Shown: positions 21,029 through 29,263 of the stretch, in pieces | How positions within the stretch are numbered: position 1 is the first letter of the stretch | How the letters are laid out: the number at the start of each line of letters is the position of its first letter | Assembly (NCBI GenBank): GCA_015067705.1 | Contig: SVLW01000020.1 | Coordinates: forward strand, 1-34,060 | Source of the DNA: Oscillospiraceae bacterium | GTDB taxonomy: Bacteria > Bacillota > Clostridia > Oscillospirales > QAMX01 | DNA: 34,060 nt | Direction: 5' to 3' | Position numbers and translations under genes: made by a program | The notes under the pieces: generated by a model | Told to the model about the DNA's origin: nothing | What the model saw: only the letters and a program-made list of their open reading frames with translations | Databases searched by the model: none

Positions 21029-22357
21029 ATGACCAACAAAACCATTCGTGAGTTCGACCGGGAGATTCCGGTTTTGATGGAGTGCGACGTTCTCGTCGTG
21101 GGCGGCGGCCCGGCCGGTATGGCGGCGGCGGTGGGCGCGGCGAAGGCCGGGGCCAACACCGTCATCGTGGAGCGCTATGGCTTCCTGGGCGGCAACATCA
21201 CCGTCTGCGCGGTGGAGCCCCCCTCCTGGTATCGCCAGGAGAACACCGTCATGCCCGGCGGCGTGCAGAAGGAGATCGAGGACCGCATGATCGCGCTGGA
21301 CGCCGTGTCCCCCGTGGCCTTCCGTCCGTCCATCGGCCTTGCCTATGACACGGAGATTTTTAAGTACATGGCCGACTGCTATATGGCGGATCATGGCGTC
21401 ACGCCCCTTTACCACTGCATGGGCACCGTGCCCTATATGGAGGGCGACACCGTCTGCGGCGTCATCACGGAGAGTAAGTCCGGCCGCTGCGCCATTCTCG
21501 CCAAGCGCGTGGTGGACGCCACCGGCGACGCGGATCTCGTCTATCGCGCCGGCGCTCCCACCCACAAGGGCGACCCCAAGACCGGCATCATGAGCCCCGG
21601 CACCCTGAAATTCTTCCTCTCTGAGGTGGACATCGACACCATCGAGGCCACCATGGACTCCGACCCGGACAGCCGCCACCCCCTCACTCACAAGCTCCTG
21701 TACCAGCCCTTCAAAAAGGCCGAGGAGGCCGGAGAGCCCCGCATCGAGGACTCCTATAACTGCCTGTTCTATACGCCCATCCAGCCCAACCAGCTGAACG
21801 TCAATCTCGGCACCCGCGATGCCGGTCTGGACGCCACGGACGTGGAGAGCCTGACCCGCAGCGAGATCCGCATGCGTAAAGTGGTGCTGGACGTGATCGA
21901 GCGTCTGCGCAAGTACGGCGACGGCTTTGAGAATGCCAAGCTCCGCAACTACGCCACCGCCATCGGCGTCCGCGAGACCCGCCGCATCGAGGGCGAGTAC
22001 ACCATCACGGAAGAGGACGTCTACAAGCGCGCAAGATTCGCCGACACCATCGGCGTGTTCCCCGTCTATGCCGACGGCGAAGGCGTGAAGGAGATCCCCT
22101 TCACCGACGCCTATTTCCAGGTGCCCTTCCGCATCATCCAGCCCAAGGGCGTGCGGAACCTCCTGGCTGCCGGCCGCTGCATCTCCTGCGAGCGCAGCTC
22201 CGTCCCCACCACCCGCCAGATGGACTTCTGCATGGTCACCGGCCAAGCCGCCGGCGCCGCCAGCGCCCTCTCCATCCGCCAGGGCGTGGCCAGTAAGGAA
22301 GTGGATATCGTCACCTTACAGCAGGAACTGCAAAGACAGGGACTGCGCGTGTTTTAA
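21029..22357 (+). CDS. FAD-dependent oxidoreductase (FAD_oxidored family)
   Basis: 442 residues, cytoplasmic. The N-terminal dinucleotide-binding fold has GGGPAG at residues 25-30 and the ribose-binding Glu at 48 (VIVERYGFLGGN). A second FAD contact is VDATGDADLVYRAGA (about 168-182). The C-terminal segment LLAAGRCISCERS...TRQMDFCMVTGQAAG is typical of the FAD_oxidored family, whose members are widespread in carbohydrate and unknown-function loci of Firmicutes. The substrate cannot be told from the sequence. The start is ATG 21029 after TTGGAGGA. It has its own promoter and terminator, so it is monocistronic. It converges with the MFS gene across repeat island 7. Confidence 0.85.
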   Translation: MTNKTIREFDREIPVLMECDVLVVGGGPAGMAAAVGAAKAGANTVIVERYGFLGGNITVCAVEPPSWYRQENTVMPGGVQKEIEDRMIALDAVSPVAFRPSIGLAYDTEIFKYMADCYMADHGVTPLYHCMGTVPYMEGDTVCGVITESKSGRCAILAKRVVDATGDADLVYRAGAPTHKGDPKTGIMSPGTLKFFLSEVDIDTIEATMDSDPDSRHPLTHKLLYQPFKKAEEAGEPRIEDSYNCLFYTPIQPNQLNVNLGTRDAGLDATDVESLTRSEIRMRKVVLDVIERLRKYGDGFENAKLRNYATAIGVRETRRIEGEYTITEEDVYKRARFADTIGVFPVYADGEGVKEIPFTDAYFQVPFRIIQPKGVRNLLAAGRCISCERSSVPTTRQMDFCMVTGQAAGAASALSIRQGVASKEVDIVTLQQELQRQGLRVF

Positions 22358-22359
22358 GC

Positions 22360-22388
22360 AAAAAGACCGCCGAAAGGCGGTCTTTTTT
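22360..22388 (+). terminator. Terminator of the FAD oxidoreductase
   Basis: AAAAAGACCGCC-GAAA-GGCGGTCTTTTTT, two bases after the stop codon. The GAAA tetraloop closes a perfect stem. Its U-tract meets the 7-nt array of repeat island 7. Confidence 0.92.
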
Positions 22389-22903
22389 GAATGGAAAATG
22401 GAAAGTTGAAAATGGAAAATTGTGGTGTCGGGCGCTGCCCGACGGGATTGGAATCCGCACCATTTACCGGGGTGACATTTGTAGGGGACGGCGTCCTCGA
22501 CGTCCCATGTACGGGTCAGATGAATGAAACGGGATGCCCGCCGGTACGTCGCGCATAACGCACCGGTGAACCCTCTCAGTCAGCTTCGCTGACAGCTCCC
22601 CCAGAGGGGGAGCCAAGAGGGATGGGGATGAGCAGACTTCCAAAATCTGCAAACGCCAACTTGGCTCCCCCTCTGGGGGAGCTGGCACGGCGTAAGCCGT
22701 GACTGAGAGGGCTCGCCGTGCGTCATGCAGAAACGGCGGTCACGGGCGGGCAATGCCTGCCCCTACGAAATTCACCGAACATCGCTCAGAATCAAAGGCG
22801 GGACGATGTGGGCATCGTCCCCTACGGATGCTATCGCACCTTTCCGGAATCCGTCGCCTCCGGCGACACCACAATTTTCAACTTTCCATTTTCAATTTTC
22901 CAC
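22389..22903. repeat. Repeat island 7
   Basis: Mirror island whose edges use the A-rich unit type (ATGGAAA, GTTGAAA). The left edge hairpin is GTCGGGC-GCT-GCCCGAC; the right one is GTCGCC-TCC-GGCGAC, a paired change. The core has GCTCCCCC/GGGGGAGC at about 22594-22614 and 22664-22684. The right half (about 22680-22850) is almost identical to that of island 6 at about 20722-20900, including GCATCGTCCCCTACGGATGC, which implies recent copying or gene conversion. The gap 22358-22920 holds no gene. Confidence 0.87.
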
Positions 22904-22911
22904 TAAAAAAA

Positions 22912-22938
22912 GAAAAAGACTCACGAGAGTCTTTTTCC
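22912..22938 (-). terminator. Terminator overlapping the end of the MFS gene
   Basis: On the minus strand GAAAAAGACTC-TCGT-GAGTCTTTTTC, followed by further T. The stem contains the last codons and the TGA at 22921-22923, so the coding end and the terminator are fused. Confidence 0.85.
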
Positions 22939-24117
22939 TTCTTTCAGAAGCATCGGTCCCAGGATGGCGAAGAGGACCACGTATCCGATGGCCGCCACCA
23001 GGAAGATCATGCGCATGGACATGAATCCGGCCAGGACGCCGGCCAGGAGATTGCCGGTGATCTGGCTGACGCCAAAGGCGGTGAGCACCCAGAGACTCTG
23101 GCCCGTGGCGCGGTTTTCCGGCGAGACGATGGAATTGATCAGCGGCGTGGCCGTCGAGAAGATCAGGCCGAACCACAGCGCCTGGAACACCGAGGTCAGG
23201 AGCATGAGCCAGGGATTCTGGATCAGGAAGATCAAGAACATCCGCACGGCATTGATGGGCAGAAGCGCCGCCAGAATCGTATAGGGATTCACCCGGCGCA
23301 GCAGACGGCCGCTGCACAGGAGGATGCCGAACTCGATGGCGATGGTGATGGTGAAGAAAAGGCCCAGCATACCGGTGCCTGCGTCAAGGCCGCGGGGCGT
23401 GCTGTAGTAAACGGAGAAATACGTGGTGGGGATGTTGCCGAAGGTGAAGCCAAAGAGACCAAAGGCCAGAAGCAGCAGCATCCGGCGGTTCCGGAACAGC
23501 TCCAGCATGGAGCCCTGCTTTTCCGCCTTCTTTCCGCGGGCATGGCCCTCCGTTTTCGGCAGCAAAAGCGCCGGGGCAATGGCCAAGAGCGGGCAGATCA
23601 TGTAGATGATCAGCATGGTACGCACCGGGATCCCCGGCACGATCAGGGTCAGCGCCGCCAGCAGCGTGCTCATCAGAGTGGCGGCGGAGCGGACAAAGGC
23701 ATAGGGCCGCCCGGTCTTTTCCACATTTTCGATGCAGATGGTGTCCGTCATGGACTGGGGCGAGAGGAAGAAGAAATAGAAGATCGGCATGGCCACATAC
23801 AGCACGCCCACAGAGGACATATCCTGTAAAAAGAACAGGGTGCTGAGGCTCATGCCCAGAAGCGCCGCCACCAGCACGCGGTTTTTACTGCGGGCATGGT
23901 CGGACACGCGCCCCCAGAAGAGCTGTGCCGCAATGGTGGCCACCGCACCGATGGCCGTGGCAAAGCCGATGGTGGAGTCCGTTGCAAAGGACTGACTGCT
24001 GATAAAAAGCGGGAGGTAGTTATAACCGATGTACTGAATACCGTTTGACAGCGCATAAAGCAGCATCATAAAAACCGTAATCACACCCGGTCTGGCAAGC
24101 ACTTTTTCCTGGTTCAT
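22921..24117 (-). CDS. MFS transporter, possibly sugar or nucleoside
   Basis: 398 residues with about 12 hydrophobic segments and a basic central loop near residues 195-210 (HARGKKAEKQG), the usual MFS layout. A form of motif A, GRVSDHARSKNR, lies after the second segment. The overall look is that of the LacY/NupG-like MFS_1 group, but no substrate residue is decisive. ATG 24117 follows GGAG with eight bases between. It is divergent from the GH95 enzyme across repeat island 8, so uptake of sugars made by that or a related enzyme is plausible (inference). Its 3' end merges with its terminator. Confidence 0.8.
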   Translation of the reverse strand: MNQEKVLARPGVITVFMMLLYALSNGIQYIGYNYLPLFISSQSFATDSTIGFATAIGAVATIAAQLFWGRVSDHARSKNRVLVAALLGMSLSTLFFLQDMSSVGVLYVAMPIFYFFFLSPQSMTDTICIENVEKTGRPYAFVRSAATLMSTLLAALTLIVPGIPVRTMLIIYMICPLLAIAPALLLPKTEGHARGKKAEKQGSMLELFRNRRMLLLLAFGLFGFTFGNIPTTYFSVYYSTPRGLDAGTGMLGLFFTITIAIEFGILLCSGRLLRRVNPYTILAALLPINAVRMFLIFLIQNPWLMLLTSVFQALWFGLIFSTATPLINSIVSPENRATGQSLWVLTAFGVSQITGNLLAGVLAGFMSMRMIFLVAAIGYVVLFAILGPMLLKEGKRLS

Positions 24118-24157
24118 GTTCGATTCTCCATTTTTCTCTATATTTCGTGCCCTTCCT

Positions 24158-24185
24158 ATTATAGAGGAATTTTTTGGGAATGCAA
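24158..24185 (-). promoter_or_regulatory. Promoter of the MFS gene
   Basis: On the minus strand TTGCAT (24180-24185), a 16-nt spacer and TATAAT (24158-24163). It sits just outside the array of repeat island 8. Confidence 0.7.
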
Positions 24186-24189
24186 TGGT

Positions 24190-24660
24190 TAAATGGAAAG
24201 TTGATCATGGAAAGTTGATAATGGATAATGGATAATTGAAAATTATGGTGTCGGGCAAAGCCCGACGGATTATGTAGGGACACCCGTCCCCGACGTCCCG
24301 TGTGTGGCTTCGCACGATGCAACGGCGACATTCGTAGGGGACGATGCCCACGTCGTCCCGCGCCTGCGATTCTGCGTCACCATACGGTGTACCCTCTCAG
24401 TCTCGCCTCCGGCGAGCCAGCTCCCCCAGAGGGGGAGCCAGGTTTGGTTTTGATCTGACCCTCTTGGCTCCCCCTCTGGGGGAGCTGGCAGCGAAGCTGA
24501 CTGAGAGGGTCTACGACGTACGATTCCGCAGACCCGCAGAGGTGGGACGTCGAGGACGCCGTCCCCTACATTCTAAATCCGTCGGCGCAGCCGACTCCAT
24601 CATTTTCAATTTTCAATTTTTCATTTTCAATTCCTACTTTTCGCTTTCCATTTTCCATTT
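24190..24660. repeat. Repeat island 8
   Basis: The left array has units ATGGAAA, GTTGATC, ATGGAAA, GTTGATA, ATGGATA, ATGGATA, ATTGAAA, followed by GTCGGGC-AAA-GCCCGAC. Next are GGACACCCG, GGGACGATG/CGTCGTCCC, CCCTCTCAGTC, and GCTCCCCC/GGGGGAGC at about 24419-24440 and 24466-24487. The spacer between the two core halves is only about 25 bases, shorter than in other islands. The right edge is GTCGGC-GCA-GCCGAC and ATTTTCA/TTTCCAT units that reach the promoter of the GH95 gene. No gene was found in 24118-24712. Confidence 0.85.
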
Positions 24661-24673
24661 CATCCGTTATACT
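24645..24673 (+). promoter_or_regulatory. Promoter of the GH95 gene, -35 inside the repeat
   Basis: TTTCCA (24645-24650), a 17-nt spacer and TATACT (24668-24673). The -35 hexamer falls in the right 7-nt array of repeat island 8. The sequence TATACTATTCT is shared with the promoter of the FAD oxidoreductase. Confidence 0.6.
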
Positions 24674-24712
24674 ATTCTTAGATATCAAATCATCACGGGA
24701 GGAAGCTTATCT

Positions 24713-27112
24713 ATGAAACTGATCCCTTATGCTTACCGTTATCCTTATATGCCGGTGGAGGCGCGTGCGGCGGTGCTGCCGGAGCGCAATGTCTGCTCCA
24801 TTGAGCCGGCGGACGAGACCTCGGATTACCTCTATTCCGGCAACGGCACCCATCGCATCGATATCTCCGGCCTGCCCTTTGCCGATGAACTGGTAGTCAC
24901 CGAGGAGCATCTTTATGAGCCCCAGTGGGCCAAGACCCCGGAAGTGCCGGATCTGCGCCCCTACATCGCCGATATCCGTAAGGCCGTCATCGAGGGCCGC
25001 CCGGAGGACGGCGATAAGCTGCTGGATAAAGCCCAGATCGAGGCGGGCCACGACAAATACATGAATTTTGACCGGGATATCCTCTATCCCATGGGTTCTC
25101 TGCGTCTGCACAAGGCCTATTGGCTCACCTTCAAGCGTCCTGAGGAGGATGTGCGCGACTACATCCGCTGGGTGGATCTCTTGTCCGGTCGCGTCGTGAC
25201 CCATTGGGAGAACGACCGCGGCGTCTTTGAAAACGAATACATCGCCGCCTGTGACGGCAATCTGGTGGCCTCCCGCTTCACGGCGCCGGAGGGCGGCCTT
25301 GATATGGACATCGACCTGCGCCTGCCCGGCGGCCTGAACTTCTTCGGCCGCATTCAGCTGGACAAGTCCAAATATACCTTAGAGAAGACCCCGGAGCTCT
25401 TCCGCCTCTGCTTCGGCTATAACCCCGAGTATGGCAAGAAGGGCTATGTGGCCGTGATCCGCTTTGTGCCCAAGGGCGGCACCGTGGAGGTCACCGACAT
25501 GGGCGTGAAGGTCCGCGGCGCGGACAGCCTTGTGGTGCTCTCGAAGGCCGTCCGGATCGAAGAGAACTTCGAATTTGGCTGTGACCTGCCCATCGCGGAG
25601 GAATTCATGAAGCTGTCCCCGGACTTTGACGCCTATGTAAAGAGCAATTTCGATACCCTGGGCCGGAAGATGCAGCTTTCCCGGATTCGTCTGGGCCGGG
25701 AGTCCGACTATTATCTCTCCGGCGAAGAGCTCCTGCGCCTCTGCCACAACGAGCGGGAGCTCTATCCTGCCCTCATGGACAAGCTCTATGACATGGGCCG
25801 CTTCTATCAGATCATCGATACCGGCGACATCCCGCCCATGTGGGGTCAGCACAATATCAACACCAATCTCCAGGTCTGCGCCGGCAACAACACCGGCCTC
25901 TTCGACGAGATGGATGTGTACTTCAAGTATTATGAGACCAAGTTCGACGACTTCCGCGTGAATGCCCAGCGTCTCTTCGGCGCCCGCGGCCTCCTCGCCT
26001 CCGTCCACTGCGACTATAACTCCGGTCTCTTCTATCACTTCTCCCGCACCTATCCGCACTATTGCTGGACCGGATGCCTGGGCTGGATCTATAACGAGTT
26101 CTGGGGCTATTATCTGGTCACCGGCGACCTGGACTTCCTGCGTGAGCGCGTGGTGCCCGCCCTCAAGGAGATGGCCCTCTTCTTCGAGGACTATGCCTGC
26201 GACCGCGACTCCCGCGGCAAGGTGATCTTCTATCCGTCCTTCTCCCCCGAAGATCCCACGCCGAACCCCGGTTATGAGACCGTCACCTGTAAGAGCATCA
26301 ATCCCTCCCGCATCAATGCGGTCATGGATATCGCCATCTGCCGCGAGATCCTCGAGAACCTCATCACCGCCTGCAACACCCTGGGCATCGAGCAGGATAT
26401 GATCCCCCACTGGGAAAAGCAGCTTGCCGATCTGCCGGACTATGTGCTGGACAGCGAGGGCGGTCTGAAGGAATGGGCATGGGAGGAGATCGAGGAGAAC
26501 TTCAACCATCGCCATGTGTCCCATCACTATGACCTGTGGCCGGGCCGCGCCGTTACGCCGGAGAGCGAGCCTGAGGTGGCCGAGGCCATCCGCATCTCCA
26601 ACCGCAAGCGCGGTCAGCAGGACGACTCCGCCCACGGCATCATCCACCGTGCCTTCTCCGCGATCCGCCTGAAGGACATCGAGGAACTGGAGCAGAACAT
26701 GACCCAGCTCATCGATCACGGCTTCGTCCGCCGCAATTTCTCCACCGCCCACTTCCCCTATCGCGGACAGTTCCCGGATCTGCAGGGCGCTATGCCGGCA
26801 CTGCTCCTTGAGATGTGCGTGTTCTCCATGCCGGGTGTTATCGAGTTCCTGCCCGCCATGCCGGAGGAATTCCCCAAGGGCGAGCTCGAGGGCATCTGGC
26901 TCTACACCTGGGCAAAGCTCCATCGCATGGCCTGGAATGAACAGGGCGTCACCGCCGCCATCACCTCCAACCGCGACCAGGAGCTCACCTTCCGCATCCG
27001 CCGGAATGTGAAGTCCCTCACCATAAACGGCAAAGCCCATCCCATGACCGGCGACCACGTCCTCTACACGGCAAAGGCCGGCGAAGAAATGCAGATCGAG
27101 ATCCAGTATTAA
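24713..27112 (+). CDS. GH95 glycoside hydrolase (alpha-L-fucosidase/galactosidase-like)
   Basis: 799 residues, no signal peptide, so probably intracellular. The C-terminal two thirds carry GH95 hallmarks: HNINTN (about 380; the Asn pair that holds the water), GGLKEW (about 585; general acid Glu), NHRHVSHHYDLWPG (about 597-610), and FPDLQG (about 688; Asp matching the one that activates Asn in the Bifidobacterium alpha-1,2-fucosidase), then IEFLPAMPEEFPKGELEG. GH95 enzymes invert the anomeric centre and cleave terminal alpha-L-fucose or alpha-L-galactose. The local motifs differ from the common QMNYW and QIDGN forms, so the substrate may differ. ATG 24713 follows GGGAGGA. It is divergent from the MFS gene. 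Confidence 0.82.
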   Translation: MKLIPYAYRYPYMPVEARAAVLPERNVCSIEPADETSDYLYSGNGTHRIDISGLPFADELVVTEEHLYEPQWAKTPEVPDLRPYIADIRKAVIEGRPEDGDKLLDKAQIEAGHDKYMNFDRDILYPMGSLRLHKAYWLTFKRPEEDVRDYIRWVDLLSGRVVTHWENDRGVFENEYIAACDGNLVASRFTAPEGGLDMDIDLRLPGGLNFFGRIQLDKSKYTLEKTPELFRLCFGYNPEYGKKGYVAVIRFVPKGGTVEVTDMGVKVRGADSLVVLSKAVRIEENFEFGCDLPIAEEFMKLSPDFDAYVKSNFDTLGRKMQLSRIRLGRESDYYLSGEELLRLCHNERELYPALMDKLYDMGRFYQIIDTGDIPPMWGQHNINTNLQVCAGNNTGLFDEMDVYFKYYETKFDDFRVNAQRLFGARGLLASVHCDYNSGLFYHFSRTYPHYCWTGCLGWIYNEFWGYYLVTGDLDFLRERVVPALKEMALFFEDYACDRDSRGKVIFYPSFSPEDPTPNPGYETVTCKSINPSRINAVMDIAICREILENLITACNTLGIEQDMIPHWEKQLADLPDYVLDSEGGLKEWAWEEIEENFNHRHVSHHYDLWPGRAVTPESEPEVAEAIRISNRKRGQQDDSAHGIIHRAFSAIRLKDIEELEQNMTQLIDHGFVRRNFSTAHFPYRGQFPDLQGAMPALLLEMCVFSMPGVIEFLPAMPEEFPKGELEGIWLYTWAKLHRMAWNEQGVTAAITSNRDQELTFRIRRNVKSLTINGKAHPMTGDHVLYTAKAGEEMQIEIQY

Positions 27113-27115
27113 GCC

Positions 27116-27147
27116 AAAAAGAACCGCCGAGAGGCGGTTCTTTTTTT
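27116..27147 (+). terminator. Terminator of the GH95 gene
   Basis: AAAAAGAACCGCC-GAGA-GGCGGTTCTTTTTTT, three bases after the stop codon. The array of repeat island 9 starts directly after the T-run. Confidence 0.92.
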
Positions 27148-27504
27148 GAGTTGACAATGGAGAGTGGACAGTTGACAGTTGTGGTGTCGGCCAAAGGCCG
27201 ACGGGATGATATCCGCCGGAATATGTAGGGGGTGATGCCCACATCACCCCTTGTACGGGTTCGCACGACGTAGACCCTCTCAGTCGCCTGCGGCGCCAGC
27301 TCCCCCAAAGGGGGAGCCATGAGGGAGCAGGGATGAGCAGACTTTCCAAATCTGCAAACGCCAACTTGGCTCCCCCTCTGGGGGAGCTGGCTCGCCGCAG
27401 GCGAGACTGAGAGGGCCCACCGCCTCCGCCGACACCATCACTGTCCACTGTCCACTCTCCACTGTCCACTCTCCACTGTCCACTCTCCACTCTCCACTGT
27501 CAAC
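27148..27504. repeat. Repeat island 9
   Basis: The left array is GTTGACA, ATGGAGA, GTGGACA, GTTGACA, then GTCGGCC-AAA-GGCCGAC. Next is GGGGTGATG/CATCACCCC, a fully paired variant of the GGGACGATG/CATCGTCCC module. The core has GCTCCCCC/GGGGGAGC at about 27299-27319 and 27367-27388. The right side is short: the TAGGGG modules are missing and only CCTCCGCCGACACC remains before a long array of about 11 units. That array contains the stop codon of the recombinase gene. Confidence 0.87.
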
Positions 27505-29005
27505 TGCCGGAAGCCTCCGGCTTCCGAAACCTCCACCTTACCGTCAGCGCGCCCCCTTCCTCCGCCCGTACTTCCTCGATCAGCGTCACCGCCAGATCCC
27601 GCTCCAAGCGTTCCGGCATGACGCGGTCGGCCAGACTTTCGTATGTCTCGTCCACCGTCGGCTGGGGCTCGGCGGCGTCGCGGATGCGGCGGCGAAGCTC
27701 TGCTTCCTGCCGGTCATAGCCCTCCTTGAAGGCCAGATATTCCTCCCTCGTCAGTTCCCCCGCCTTCCAGTCGCCGTAGATGCCCCGCTTCTGCTCCATC
27801 ACCCGGGCCAGCCGCGCCTCCAGCGCTTTTCCGTTCTCGCCGGACTTTTTCGGCTCGCGCATGGCCGCGGCCATCCGCCGGAAATCCACCGCCGCCGCGA
27901 TCTCCTCCCGAATGGCCGAGAGCACCGCCGCCTCCACCCGATCCACCCGCAGGGAATGGGGCGTACAGGCGGCATGATCCTGCCGGTAGGTGGGGCAGAG
28001 ATAGTATTCATACACGCCATATCTCTGCCGCACCCGCCGCCGCTGTAAGGGTCGGCCGCAGCGATCACAGCGCACCAGACCCGCCAGGGGATGCACCGCC
28101 CCCGACGCCCGCTCCCCCCGGGCCGTCAGCCGCAGCAGCGCCTGCGCCCGGTCAAACTCCGCCGGGGAGATCAGCGGTTCATGCGCCCCCGGCACGGTGA
28201 TCCAGTCCGCCGGGTCCCGCCGCCGGGTCTTTTGCAGGCGATAGCTGATGTTCCCATACCGTCCCTGCACCAGATCCCCCCGGTAAACGGGGTTTTTCAG
28301 AATGTGGTCAACGGACGAGTATCCCCAGAGCCCGCCGCCGCCCCGCCGGGCGGCCGGGGACGCCACTCCCTCCGCATTCAGCCGCCGGGCAATGCCGCTC
28401 TTGGTCTGCCCGGAAAGATACTCCCGAAAGATTCGGGCCACCACCGCCGCCGTCTCCTCCTCCGGCAGGAGATGCCCGGGATTCTCCGGATCCCGGGCGT
28501 AGCCATAGGGCGGGTGCGAGCCGATGAAGATCCCCTGCCGCCGTCTGCTGTCCAGCGCGGCACGGATCTTCCGGGAGATGTCGCGGCTGTATTCATCGTT
28601 GAGTAAATTCCGGAAGGGCAGCAGGATGCTGCCCGCCTGTTCCGGCCGGGTGTAGCTGTCGATGTCGTCCAGAATCGAGATGAACCGCACGCCGAGAAGC
28701 GGAAACTCCTGCTCCAGATACCGCCCCGCGTCGATATAGTTTCTGCCGAAACGGGAGAGATCCTTCACGATCACGCAGTCCAGCCGCCTGGCCCGCAATG
28801 CCTCCATCATGCGGGCAAAGCCCGGCCGGCGGAAATCCGTGCCGGAATACCCGTCGTCCACGAATTCCTCCCACGCCGCGATGCTCTCCTCGTCCCGGGC
28901 GAAGTCCTCTAGTAGCGTCCGCTGGTTCCCGATGCTGTCGCTCTCCTCCCGGTCGCCGTCCTCCCGGGACAGCCGGATATAAAGCGCCGCGCGAAACTGC
29001 CTCAT
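27500..29005 (-). CDS. Large serine recombinase
   Basis: 501 residues. Residues 1-150 are the resolvase catalytic domain with YIRLSRED (nucleophile Ser13) and the segment VKDLSRFGRNY. Then come a recombinase domain (about 165-290; PYGYARDP, LKNPVYRGDL), a zinc ribbon CDRCGRPL...CPTYRQDHAAC (about 315-350) and a coiled-coil region (about 375-440). This is the layout of phage and conjugative-element integrases. The TGA overlaps the 7-nt array of repeat island 9, and a GC hairpin (27508-27526) lies within the last codons without a U-tract. The start overlaps the preceding small gene (ATGA). No other element genes or att sites are visible, so this is a remnant or a domesticated enzyme. Confidence 0.88.
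   Translation of the reverse strand: MRQFRAALYIRLSREDGDREESDSIGNQRTLLEDFARDEESIAAWEEFVDDGYSGTDFRRPGFARMMEALRARRLDCVIVKDLSRFGRNYIDAGRYLEQEFPLLGVRFISILDDIDSYTRPEQAGSILLPFRNLLNDEYSRDISRKIRAALDSRRRQGIFIGSHPPYGYARDPENPGHLLPEEETAAVVARIFREYLSGQTKSGIARRLNAEGVASPAARRGGGGLWGYSSVDHILKNPVYRGDLVQGRYGNISYRLQKTRRRDPADWITVPGAHEPLISPAEFDRAQALLRLTARGERASGAVHPLAGLVRCDRCGRPLQRRRVRQRYGVYEYYLCPTYRQDHAACTPHSLRVDRVEAAVLSAIREEIAAAVDFRRMAAAMREPKKSGENGKALEARLARVMEQKRGIYGDWKAGELTREEYLAFKEGYDRQEAELRRRIRDAAEPQPTVDETYESLADRVMPERLERDLAVTLIEEVRAEEGGALTVRWRFRKPEASGS
27508..27526 (-). other. Hairpin in the last codons of the recombinase
   Basis: CGGAAGCC-GGA-GGCTTCCG on the minus strand is a perfect 8-bp stem. It resembles a terminator stem but the bases that should be a U-tract are replaced by the 7-nt array of island 9. 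Confidence 0.5.
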
Positions 29006-29106
29006 CTGTCCCGCCTCGCCCGCATGAGGCGCAGGATCGCCGCCTCCATGTCCTCGCCCTCCGCCGCGTATTCCCGCCGCACCACGGTGGGATGCTTCTT
29101 CTCCAT
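29002..29106 (-). CDS. 34-residue protein upstream of the recombinase
   Basis: Charged peptide beginning MEKKHPTVVRREYAAEGED and ending LRLMRARRDR. ATG 29106 is preceded by AAAGGAGG with eight or nine bases between, a much better site than that of the recombinase. Its TGA overlaps the recombinase ATG in an ATGA arrangement, so the two are probably translationally coupled. No family is recognised; short coupled proteins of this sort are common before recombinases in Firmicutes mobile elements. Function is unknown. No clear promoter was found between 29107 and 29234 on this strand. Confidence 0.65.
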   Translation of the reverse strand: MEKKHPTVVRREYAAEGEDMEAAILRLMRARRDR

Positions 29107-29234
29107 ACCGCGTTCCCTCCTTTCCGATATGAGAAGTATCCGCCGCCCCCGCCCCGGCTATACCTCCCGGCGAAAAATCGGAAAAACCCAGCTCTTCCGC
29201 GCAAAAAACTGCCTCCCTCCCCGGGAATCTTCAC

Positions 29235-29263
29235 TTGACAAGTACGCTTTAACAGGGTAAAAT
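29235..29263 (+). promoter_or_regulatory. Promoter of RNase Y
   Basis: A perfect TTGACA (29235-29240), a 17-nt spacer and TAAAAT (29258-29263). The -35 lies in the near-palindrome ACTTGACAAGT. The leader of about 185 nt holds a long pyrimidine-rich tract (about 29288-29350) and the perfect palindrome CCGCCCGGGCGG (29409-29420). No gene was seen in 29107-29454 on the plus strand. Confidence 0.75.

Noticed and set aside
27400-27504. CRISPR-like tandem repeats in the 7-nt arrays
   Set aside because: Units are 7 nt with no spacers, and no cas genes are present.
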